A program made the position numbers and the translations under genes. 5,249 nt of DNA from Oscillospiraceae bacterium. GTDB lineage: Bacteria > Bacillota > Clostridia > Oscillospirales > Ruminococcaceae. Positions within the stretch are counted from its first letter, which is position 1, and the number at the start of each line of letters is the position of its first letter. This document shows positions 1-5,249 of the stretch, one piece after another. A model generated the notes under the pieces. That model was not told where the DNA came from. It did not search any database and worked only from the letters and a program-made list of their open reading frames with translations. The stretch is taken from NCBI GenBank assembly GCA_016297675.1, contig JAEDGE010000130.1:1-5249 (forward strand). Direction: 5' to 3'.

Positions 1-66
1 GCGTAGCGAATCTGCCGGACGGTTCAGACAAGTTTTCCCAAAGAAATCCGAAAATTGATTTCCGTG

Positions 67-92
67 ATTGCAAACAATCCATTATTTGCAAT
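67..92. repeat. inverted repeat with TTGCAA core
   Basis: ATTGCAAA (67-74) and TTTGCAAT (85-92) are perfect 8-bp inverted arms separated by 10 nt. The same TTTGCAAA core recurs as a 10-bp palindrome at 176-185. Function is unknown; it could be a protein-binding site, or chance in A+T-rich DNA. Confidence 0.4.
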
Positions 93-109
93 ATCGCCAA
101 AGGTGGCTG

Positions 110-126
110 CAAAGCCGATGGCTTTG
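110..126. repeat. short hairpin (7-bp stem, 3-nt loop)
   Basis: CAAAGCC (110-116) and GGCTTTG (120-126) are perfect inverted repeats around the loop GAT. No T-run follows on either strand, so it does not look like an intrinsic terminator. It may belong to the possible intergenic repeat in this region. Confidence 0.5.
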
Positions 127-175
127 TGAAGACAGTATAAAACGAATAGAATTTTCAGTAAGTTTATTAGAAATC

Positions 176-185
176 ATTTGCAAAT
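176..185. repeat. 10-bp perfect palindrome ATTTGCAAAT
   Basis: ATTTGCAAAT reads the same on both strands and lies about 57 nt upstream of the -35 box of the dockerin gene. It shares its TTTGCAAA core with the inverted repeat at 67-92. A regulator site is possible but not shown. Confidence 0.35.
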
Positions 186-195
186 AGCAGAGCCG

Positions 196-210
196 AAATA
201 AAATTTATTT
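196..210. repeat. A+T-rich palindrome upstream of promoter
   Basis: AAATAAA and TTTATTT flank a single A, giving perfect 7-bp arms. It lies about 31 nt upstream of the -35 box, somewhat further than a classic UP element. The run TAAAATAA just upstream of the -35 (about 234-241) is better placed for contact with the RNA polymerase alpha subunit. Confidence 0.3.
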
Positions 211-241
211 TGTGGAAAACAGCAGTTCCAATCTAAAATAA

Positions 242-270
242 TTGACAAGTTGCGAAAAAATCAGTATAAT
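242..270 (+). promoter_or_regulatory. consensus sigma-A promoter for the dockerin gene
   Basis: The -35 box TTGACA (242-247) and the -10 box TATAAT (265-270) both match consensus exactly and are separated by the ideal 17 nt. Transcription should start near 276-278. That leaves a leader of only about 45 nt before the ATG at 323, too short for a typical riboswitch. A perfect match with A+T-rich DNA upstream predicts strong basal transcription by the housekeeping sigma factor. Confidence 0.9.
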
Positions 271-306
271 GATTAGAAGCAGATTTTTCACAAAACTTTA
301 AAACAG

Positions 307-316
307 AAAAAGAGTG
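307..316 (+). promoter_or_regulatory. ribosome binding site of the dockerin gene
   Basis: The purine-rich run AAAAAGAGTG is a partial Shine-Dalgarno sequence. It sits 6-8 nt upstream of the ATG at 323, a normal spacing. The in-frame GTG at 314 lies inside this run, so it would have no properly spaced site of its own. This favours the ATG. Confidence 0.6.
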
Positions 317-322
317 AATAAT

Positions 323-2467
323 ATGGAAAAAAGAAGAACAATTTTATACAAGAAAGCGATTTCCTTTTTTGTCGCCGCTTTGTTGACAGTCGCTTGCTTA
401 CCAACGGGATTCTCTGTTTTTTCTGCTGTATGGGATGGAGATGTAGATACCAGCTGGTATCATGCAGGGGAAACCGAACTCTCGATCTCCAATCCAGAAG
501 AGCTTGCAGGCTTGGCAAAGCTGGTAAACGGCGGAACCAATTTTGAAGGTGTGACCATTACGCTGCAAGCGGATTTGCAGATGAATTCGCTGACGGATTG
601 GGAAAAATGGGAGACGAGTGAGGTTGTACCAGAGAACAGTTGGACACCAATTGGCATCTTTGATGAATGCATTTTTCATGGAACATTTGATGGCAATCAT
701 CATACGATTTCCGGTTTGTATGTAGAATCAACCGGAAAAAAAGGGCTATTTACTGCCATTGCTTCCGATGCAACTGTGAAAAATTTAACACTGGAAAAAA
801 GCTATTTTGGCAGTATTGACGACTATGCGGGTGGGATTTGTGCCTATAATTACAGAGGTACGATTCAGAATTGTCATAATCATGCCATTGTTTCTTCTTG
901 GTATTATACAGCAGGCGGTATTTGCGGTGCAAACTATTTTGGTGTTGTTTCGCAGTGCAGTAATGAAGCATTTATCTCTGCTACGGTAGACGCTGGTGGA
1001 ATTGCAGGCATTAACTTCTGTGCAACCATCACAGAAAGCTGCAACACAGGGAAAATTTCTGCAAAGCAATGCAGTGGCGGAATTGCTGGAGAAGAGAGCA
1101 GCGGAGAGATTCAGAACTGTTATAATACCGGTGCGTTAAAAGGTGAACAGGCAGTCGGTGGAATGGTCGGAAAATATAATGCTGGATCATTTGAGAACTG
1201 TTACAACGTCGGCAGTGTGACTGGTACGGGTGCGATTGGCGGAATTGTAGGGTCCAAAGCAGCAAGTTGTGATAATTGTTATTATCTTTCCGAGGCGGTA
1301 GTGGATGCGTTGGATGCTGACACTTGTACGGCTATGAAAAAGGCAGATATGCAAAAAGCATCGTTTGCAGAACAGCTTGGCGATGCCTACAGTGGTGTAA
1401 ATGGTAGTTATCCGCTGCTGGAGTGGGAACAGCGTATTCCTGTTTATACTGAAACTACTACCACCACAACAGCAGCAACGACAACCAGTACATCACTGCA
1501 TACCACAGATACCAGTACAGAAACCACAGCGGATACCAGCAGCACAGGGACGACAGAAAAGACCACTGTTACAGACAACATACAAGTGGTGACAGTGAAC
1601 AATGTACGAGAAATCAATCAGATTGGTGGAACCTTACAACTGTTTTTATTGGGCACAACAGAAAAACCGATTTGGCTGTCTACAGATGAGGACATTGCGA
1701 CAATTGATGAGAACGGACTGGTGACAGCGGTTTCTGAGGGAAGTGTTATGGTTGGTGCAACGGTCAATAATAAATTTTACAAGTTGACGATTACTATAAA
1801 TGTCTTAGAAACTACAACGGATGAAACGACTGCAACCACGACTACAACAAAAACAACGACTGCAACCACGACTACACCAAAAACAACGTCTGCCACCACG
1901 ACCACAAACAAAACAACATCTTCCACTACGACTACACCAAAAACCACATCTGCCACCACGACTACAGCGAAAACGACATCTACTACAACTACTTCCACTA
2001 CCGCTTCAGCTACAACCACATCAATCACCACAACGACACTGGAAGGAACCATAACAACAGGGCAGACACATGCTGCTTATGAAAAGGGTGATGTGGATGG
2101 AAACAGTGTGATAAATGTAGAAGATGCTGTTGCAGTGCTGACATACTATGCAAAGCGTTCTGCTGGTATGAATCCGATTTTCTCGGAATTGCCGATGCAG
2201 CATGCAAAAGCGATGATTGCATCCGATATTGATGAAGACAATATCATTTCCGTAGAGGATGCGGTTTCCATTCTGACCTATTATGCAAAGCAGTCAGCAG
2301 GATTAAATCCCGATTGGGTAGAAATTGTTGGAACTTCTTTGCGGTCAGAAGCAGCAGAGGAATCTGTACCAGAAGTGGAGATAAACGTGACAAAAGAGAC
2401 AGAAGCCTTGCCAGAAGAGGAGACAGATTTGCTGCCGGAAGAAACTGCGGCAGAACCAATTGTATAA
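323..2467 (+). CDS. secreted GLUG-repeat, Ig-like, dockerin-containing protein
   Basis: This is a 714-residue exported modular protein, predicted to attach by its dockerin to a cohesin on a scaffold or the cell surface. Order of parts (numbered from ATG 323): Sec signal peptide 1-35 (KRR and KK, hydrophobic core, cleavage near VFSA); N-terminal region 46-158, including E-E-L-A-G-L-A-K-L-V-N-G-G and F-D-G-N-H-H-T-I-S-G-L-Y; six GLUG-type repeats starting near 170, 198, 225, 252, 279 and 306, each resembling GGIxGxxxxGxIxNCYNTG, likely a beta-helix; Thr-rich linker 376-418; Big_2-like domain 421-494; Thr-rich linker 497-580; dockerin 588-664; acidic tail 665-714. No catalytic domain is recognisable, so its job (binding, adhesion or structure) is unknown. 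An in-frame GTG at 314 would add three residues, but spacing to the purine-rich run favours the ATG. It has its own promoter and terminator and looks monocistronic. Confidence 0.9.
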   Translation: MEKRRTILYKKAISFFVAALLTVACLPTGFSVFSAVWDGDVDTSWYHAGETELSISNPEELAGLAKLVNGGTNFEGVTITLQADLQMNSLTDWEKWETSEVVPENSWTPIGIFDECIFHGTFDGNHHTISGLYVESTGKKGLFTAIASDATVKNLTLEKSYFGSIDDYAGGICAYNYRGTIQNCHNHAIVSSWYYTAGGICGANYFGVVSQCSNEAFISATVDAGGIAGINFCATITESCNTGKISAKQCSGGIAGEESSGEIQNCYNTGALKGEQAVGGMVGKYNAGSFENCYNVGSVTGTGAIGGIVGSKAASCDNCYYLSEAVVDALDADTCTAMKKADMQKASFAEQLGDAYSGVNGSYPLLEWEQRIPVYTETTTTTTAATTTSTSLHTTDTSTETTADTSSTGTTEKTTVTDNIQVVTVNNVREINQIGGTLQLFLLGTTEKPIWLSTDEDIATIDENGLVTAVSEGSVMVGATVNNKFYKLTITINVLETTTDETTATTTTTKTTTATTTTPKTTSATTTTNKTTSSTTTTPKTTSATTTTAKTTSTTTTSTTASATTTSITTTTLEGTITTGQTHAAYEKGDVDGNSVINVEDAVAVLTYYAKRSAGMNPIFSELPMQHAKAMIASDIDEDNIISVEDAVSILTYYAKQSAGLNPDWVEIVGTSLRSEAAEESVPEVEINVTKETEALPEEETDLLPEETAAEPIV
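830..1300 (+). repeat. six tandem GLUG-type repeats (about 27 residues each)
   Basis: Six units begin near residues 170, 198, 225, 252, 279 and 306 of the encoded protein, a period of 27-28 residues. Each opens with GGI/GGM, usually has a Gly about ten residues in, then an N/S-C-x-N-type turn and a short beta strand. Units 4 and 5 are the most regular (NCYNTG, NCYNVG). The DNA has diverged between units, so this is an old protein-level repeat. GLUG motifs occur in bacterial surface proteins including IgA-protease-like proteins and are expected to stack as a beta-solenoid. Confidence 0.8.
1583..1804 (+). other. Big_2-type bacterial Ig-like domain (encoded)
   Basis: About 74 residues between the two Thr-rich linkers carry the group 2 Ig-like signature: W-L-S-T-D-E-D-I-A-T-I-D followed by N-G-L-V-T-A-V-S-E-G and a closing strand T-I-T-I-N-V. 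These domains are common spacers or binding modules in surface and cellulosomal proteins. The call rests on motif reading only. Confidence 0.8.
1826..1999 (+). repeat. 30-bp tandem repeat encoding Thr-rich linker
   Basis: From about 1826 the DNA repeats with a 30-bp (10-residue) period. The units have the form KTTSATTTTP, with Lys at residues 510, 520, 530, 540 and 550, preceded by a partial unit. The residue before each Lys varies (T, P, N, P, A) and a few silent changes are present. The pattern resembles the Thr/Pro linkers joining modules in cellulosomal proteins and may be O-glycosylated. Such arrays commonly change copy number by slippage or recombination. Confidence 0.9.
2084..2314 (+). 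other. dockerin domain (encoded)
   Basis: Two EF-hand-like calcium loops are visible. Loop 1 has D590, D592, N594, N598 and D601 at positions 1, 3, 5, 9 and 12; loop 2 has D635, D637, D639, S643 and D646. Each is followed by an almost identical helix (AVAVLTYYAKRSAG and AVSILTYYAKQSAG). The loop starts are 45 residues apart, longer than the roughly 30-35 residues I would expect in a classic dockerin, because a segment containing PIFSELPMQHAKAM is inserted. Dockerins bind cohesins in the presence of Ca2+. The near-symmetry of the halves would allow two binding orientations, as known for some dockerins. Confidence 0.9.
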
Positions 2468-2481
2468 TATGCATATGATGT

Positions 2482-2514
2482 AAAAAACAGCCTCTGTAAT
2501 AGGGGCTGTTTTTT
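2482..2514 (+). terminator. strong intrinsic terminator after the dockerin gene
   Basis: CAGCCTCT (2488-2495) pairs with AGGGGCTG (2501-2508), with one G-T wobble, around the loop GTAAT. Six A's precede and six T's follow, extending the stem and giving the U-tract. It lies 15 nt after the stop codon. The A-run on the left means it could also terminate transcription from the opposite strand, but no minus-strand gene is seen nearby. Confidence 0.93.
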
Positions 2515-2532
2515 GTCTCTTATTTTTTCAAA

Positions 2533-2564
2533 TTTTTGTGTTGTATAGGACAAATATGATTTGT
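2533..2564 (+). promoter_or_regulatory. candidate promoter with overlapping inverted repeat for the Ca2+-ATPase gene
   Basis: A possible -10 box TATGAT (2555-2560) lies after the terminator. Its best -35 is only TTTTTG (2533-2538) at 16 nt, a poor match. ACAAAT (2550-2555) and ATTTGT (2559-2564) form a perfect 6-bp inverted repeat around ATG that covers the -10 box, where a repressor could act. The gene needs a promoter in this gap if the upstream terminator is efficient, but this assignment is weak. Confidence 0.3.
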
Positions 2565-2619
2565 GACATAAACAGCATCCTTGTCTGCATATGCTTGTAT
2601 CAAATGCAACAAGATGTGC

Positions 2620-2625
2620 AGGAGG
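2620..2625 (+). promoter_or_regulatory. strong ribosome binding site deciding the ATPase start
   Basis: AGGAGG is a full Shine-Dalgarno match 9 nt before the ATG at 2635. An in-frame TTG at 2581 would place this site inside the coding region and add 18 residues including four Cys that do not fit the family's N-terminus. The ATG is therefore chosen. Confidence 0.9.
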
Positions 2626-2634
2626 GAAAGAACG

Positions 2635-5190
2635 ATGCAAGGTTTGACCGAACAGGAGGCAAAAAACCGCTTGCGGCAAGATGGGGAAAATGTACTGGCA
2701 GAGGCACAGAAACCAAAGCCTGTCCGTATCTTTTTGGGACAATTTCGGGATGTCATGGTGATGATTCTACTGGCAGCAACCGCCGTTTCCATTCTGCTGG
2801 GAGAACTGACCGATGCGATTACGATTATTTTAATTGTGCTGCTCAATGCCATACTTGGATTTTTACAGGAATATCGAACAGAAAAAACGCTGGAAACGCT
2901 ACGGCAAATGACGGCACCGACGGCTGCTGTCTGCCGAGATGGAAAGTGGCAGACGATTTCCGCAGCAGAAATCGTGCGGGGGGATCTCATTCGCTTGGAA
3001 GCAGGTGACCGTGTGCCGGCAGATGCTGCCTTGTTGACAGCAAGCGGTGTTGCTGCCAATGAATCCGTCTTAACTGGAGAATCTGCTGCGGTCTCCAAAA
3101 CAGCCGGAGCACCAGAGGATACCGATAACGCTCTGCATAAGAAAAATATTGTCTATGCGGGGACTGCTATTTTGCGGGGAACTGCTACGGCTTGTGTCAT
3201 TGCAACCGGAATCCGTACACAGATGGGGCAGATTTCTGACTTGCTGCATGACATTGAAACACCACAGACGCCCCTGCAAAAACGGCTTGCCGGATTGGGA
3301 AAAGTGGTTGCATTGCTCTGTATTGCAGTGTGTATTTTGGTTTTTGCAGCAGGGGTGTTGCGTGGAGAGCCAATTTTTGATATGCTCATGACAGGCATTA
3401 CCATTGCCATTGCTGCGATTCCGGAGGGCTTGCCGGCAACCGTGACCATTGCACTGGCACTGGCAGTCAGCCGGATGATGAAACATCAGGCACTTGTGAA
3501 CCGCCTGCACAGTGTGGAGACACTTGGCTGTGCCGGTGTGCTGTGTGCAGATAAAACCGGAACGATTACGGAAAATCATATGACGGTGACGGATATCATC
3601 ACAAGCGATGCCCATTTTTCTGTTGACAACTGCATTCGACTGCACGGAACTGCCATTCGGGCAAACAGCAGTCCGGCATTAAAGAACCTGTTGGAATGCT
3701 GTGTGCTTTGTACCACAGCAGAACATACTGCCGGACACGACCCAGTCGGAGACCCGACCGAAACCGCATTGCTGCTGGCAGCGGAGAAAGGTGGTCTGAC
3801 ACGGGAACGCTGTAAACAACGTTATCCGCTGCGTAAAATTGTACCTTTTGACAGCGAAACGAAGAAGATGTGTGTGACAGTTGCCTATGATGGTGGAGAA
3901 CGGCAGTACATCAAAGGGGCAGCCGACCGGATTTTGCCAGATTGTACGCAGCTGCTGCATGGCACAAATATCCTTTCTCTGACAGAATCATACCGCAGAG
4001 AGGTGACAGAGGCAGTCAATGCCTTGTCAGAGCGAGCCTTGCGGGTATTGGCATTTGCCTATCGAGATGGAGAAGATGGGGAACTGGTGTTTCTTGGGCT
4101 GAGTGGGATGTTAGATCCACCAAGAGAGTCAGCAAAGCAAGCGATTCATACTTGTGAGCTGGCGAAAATTCAGACAGTCATGATTACCGGCGACCACAAA
4201 AAAACCGCCCTTGCCATTGCAGAGCAGGCAGGTTTATTGCATGGTAAAAAGGCGATGACGGGGAAAGAACTGGATGCCTTGAGTGATGACCAGCTGGCTG
4301 CCTGTATTCAGGAGTATGCCGTATTTGCAAGAGTGAATCCAGCACATAAGCTGCGGTTGGTGCGTGCCTATCAGAAGCGAGGGGCAATTGTTGCAATGAC
4401 GGGGGACGGTGTGAACGATGCCCCGGCATTGAAAGAGGCAGATGTTGGGGTTGCCATGGGAAAATCGGGTACAGAGGTTGCGAAACAGGCAGCCGATGTG
4501 GTTTTACTGGACGACAATCTCTCCACACTGGTTTATGCAGTGGAGCAGGGACGCTGTATCTATGCGAATATCCGAAAATTCGTGCGGTATCTGCTCTCCT
4601 GTAACATCGGGGAAGTCATTACAATGCTGTTGGGGATTCTCATGGGAATGCCGGTAATTTTGTTGCCGACACAGTTGTTATTGGTGAATCTGGTGACAGA
4701 TGGGTTACCGGCGATTGCACTGGGGATGGAGCAGCCAGAGCCGGATGCCATGCGGCAGCCACCACGAAAGCCGGAAGAACCGTTTTTTTCCGGCGGACTT
4801 TTGCAGCGAATTGTATTTCGGGGGTTGCTGATAGGGGTTTGCACTTTAGGAGCTTTTTCGACTGCGTTGCGGTTGGGCGGCACATTGGAGATGGCACGCA
4901 CTACCGCACTTTGCACCTTGATTCTGTCGCAGTTGATACATGTATTTGAGTGCAAGTCGGAGACAAAGTCGCTGTTTTCCATTCCGATTTGGAATAACTG
5001 GAAGCTGCTGGTGTCCGTGCTGTTTTCGGCTGGTATCTTGTTGGCAGCGGTGCAGAGTCCGGCGTTGCAGATGATTTTCACCACTGTGCCGCTGTCATTG
5101 CCGTTCTGGCTGACGGTGATTGGATTTTCATTTGCCATTCCGATTTTCTCAGCAGTGTTGTTTCAGATGACTGCTCGTAGACGGGGATAG
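2635..5190 (+). CDS. P-type calcium-transporting ATPase (SERCA/YloB-like)
   Basis: This 851-residue integral membrane pump uses ATP to export Ca2+ from the cytoplasm through a phospho-aspartate intermediate. Visible parts in order: cation-ATPase N-terminal segment (G-L-T-E-Q-E-A-K-N-R-L); two membrane helices about 39-80; actuator domain with TGES at 147-150; helices 3 and 4 with the calcium-binding motif AAIPEGL (E264); phosphorylation site DKTGT with D306; nucleotide-binding domain with DPTE near 373-376 and KGAAD 427-431; MITGD ending at D520; hinge TGDGVND 589-595; then six C-terminal helices. Helices 5 and 6 carry N657, E660, N685, T688 and D689, matching SERCA calcium ligands. The helix 8 ligand Glu is Gln here (Q766, in SQLIHVFE). 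Length and all catalytic motifs are complete. Ca2+ is the best substrate call; Mn2+ or another divalent ion cannot be excluded. It appears to be transcribed alone, between two terminators. Confidence 0.95.
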   Translation: MQGLTEQEAKNRLRQDGENVLAEAQKPKPVRIFLGQFRDVMVMILLAATAVSILLGELTDAITIILIVLLNAILGFLQEYRTEKTLETLRQMTAPTAAVCRDGKWQTISAAEIVRGDLIRLEAGDRVPADAALLTASGVAANESVLTGESAAVSKTAGAPEDTDNALHKKNIVYAGTAILRGTATACVIATGIRTQMGQISDLLHDIETPQTPLQKRLAGLGKVVALLCIAVCILVFAAGVLRGEPIFDMLMTGITIAIAAIPEGLPATVTIALALAVSRMMKHQALVNRLHSVETLGCAGVLCADKTGTITENHMTVTDIITSDAHFSVDNCIRLHGTAIRANSSPALKNLLECCVLCTTAEHTAGHDPVGDPTETALLLAAEKGGLTRERCKQRYPLRKIVPFDSETKKMCVTVAYDGGERQYIKGAADRILPDCTQLLHGTNILSLTESYRREVTEAVNALSERALRVLAFAYRDGEDGELVFLGLSGMLDPPRESAKQAIHTCELAKIQTVMITGDHKKTALAIAEQAGLLHGKKAMTGKELDALSDDQLAACIQEYAVFARVNPAHKLRLVRAYQKRGAIVAMTGDGVNDAPALKEADVGVAMGKSGTEVAKQAADVVLLDDNLSTLVYAVEQGRCIYANIRKFVRYLLSCNIGEVITMLLGILMGMPVILLPTQLLLVNLVTDGLPAIALGMEQPEPDAMRQPPRKPEEPFFSGGLLQRIVFRGLLIGVCTLGAFSTALRLGGTLEMARTTALCTLILSQLIHVFECKSETKSLFSIPIWNNWKLLVSVLFSAGILLAAVQSPALQMIFTTVPLSLPFWLTVIGFSFAIPIFSAVLFQMTARRRG

Positions 5191-5210
5191 CAATTTGGAA
5201 CAAAAATAGA

Positions 5211-5249
5211 AAAAGCGGACAGTCCGAATGGTTCGGCTTGTCCGCTTTT
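5211..5249 (+). terminator. intrinsic terminator after the Ca2+-ATPase gene (cut by window edge)
   Basis: GCGGACA (5215-5221) pairs with TGTCCGC (5239-5245), and inside it CCGAA (5224-5228) pairs with TTCGG (5232-5236) around the loop TGG, leaving a small internal mismatch. Four A's precede the stem and at least four T's follow up to the window end, so the U-tract may be longer. It lies 20 nt after the stop codon. Confidence 0.88.

Larger units (their letters stand above)
1..240. other. upstream non-coding stretch, possible dispersed repeat or gene remnant
   Basis: No convincing gene is visible here. On the + strand one frame is open from the left edge to a TAA at 138-140 (about 45 codons, ending in residues KADGFVKTV), with no start inside the window. 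The opposite strand is also open in one frame over about 1-154. Neither translation matches a family I recognise. Being open on both strands over the same bases, next to a short hairpin, fits a dispersed intergenic element or decayed sequence as well as a gene end. From 141 to 240 the DNA becomes A+T-rich with several small palindromes and leads into the promoter. It could still be the 3' end of an upstream gene cut by the window edge. Confidence 0.4.

Noticed and set aside
277..322. Riboswitch or attenuator in the dockerin gene leader
   Set aside because: The predicted leader is only about 45 nt, A-rich and without a stable hairpin.
386..400. Lipobox-like LTVAC in the signal sequence
   Set aside because: The residue three before the Cys is Thr rather than the usual Leu, and hydrophobic sequence continues past the Cys to a better SPI-type cleavage region (VFSA). 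A lipoprotein cannot be fully excluded, but an ordinary secreted protein fits better.
1777..2052. Minus-strand open frame rich in Val (V-V-V-V-A-D-V-V-F repeats)
   Set aside because: It is the mirror image of the ACC/ACT-type Thr codons in the tandem linker repeat. It has no ribosome site and no believable protein character.
2440..2464. LPEET near the C-terminus as a sortase sorting signal
   Set aside because: It is not LPxTG, and there is no hydrophobic stretch or positively charged tail after it; only six residues follow.
2581..2634. Cys-containing 18-residue N-terminal extension of the ATPase (CIKCNKMC) as a metal-binding motif
   Set aside because: It depends on a TTG start and includes the full AGGAGG ribosome site of the ATG at 2635, so these bases are leader sequence rather than coding.
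2538..3008. Plus-strand open frame of 156 codons overlapping the ATPase start
   Set aside because: It is an out-of-frame reading of the first third of the ATPase gene, with no ribosome site at its start and no family resemblance.
2520..3098. Long minus-strand open frame (192 codons) opposite the start of the ATPase gene
   Set aside because: It overlaps the strongly supported ATPase gene, its translation has no recognisable domain, and its composition is what antisense reading of this coding region would give. The other minus-strand frames over 3070-5138 are rejected for the same reason.

Overview
The window looks like chromosomal DNA from a gut- or rumen-type clostridial bacterium, most likely Ruminococcus or a close relative in the Oscillospiraceae. 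This rests on a secreted protein that combines a C-terminal dockerin (two duplicated calcium loops, each followed by a near-identical A-V-x-(V/I)-L-T-Y-Y-A-K helix), long Thr-rich linkers and an Ig-like domain. That combination is typical of cellulosome- or amylosome-bearing Ruminococcus. The genus is an inference; no rRNA or marker gene is present.

Layout: (1) Positions 1-240 hold no convincing gene. They contain a stretch open in frame on both strands, a 7-bp hairpin, and several A+T-rich palindromes with a TTGCAA core. (2) A consensus sigma-A promoter (TTGACA, 17 nt, TATAAT) at 242-270 precedes the first gene. (3) The first gene (323-2467, + strand) encodes a 714-residue secreted modular protein: signal peptide, beta-helical region of six GLUG-type repeats, Thr-rich linker, Big_2-type Ig-like domain, second Thr-rich linker made of a 30-bp tandem repeat, dockerin, and an acidic tail. 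It ends at a strong intrinsic terminator (2482-2514). (4) A 120-nt gap carries a strong ribosome binding site and, less certainly, a promoter with an overlapping inverted repeat. (5) The second gene (2635-5190, + strand) encodes a complete 851-residue P-type calcium ATPase of the bacterial SERCA/YloB-like kind. It is followed by an intrinsic terminator that runs into the window edge.

The two genes point the same way but appear to be separate transcription units, because a strong terminator lies between them. The first product is exported and probably docks to a cohesin-bearing scaffold or surface protein through calcium-stabilised dockerin loops. The second pumps Ca2+ out of the cytoplasm. 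Both involve calcium, but nothing in the sequence shows a functional link. I see no CRISPR array, tRNA, rRNA, insertion sequence or phage gene. The item most worth follow-up is the architecture of the dockerin protein, which has no recognisable catalytic domain and an acidic extension after the dockerin.
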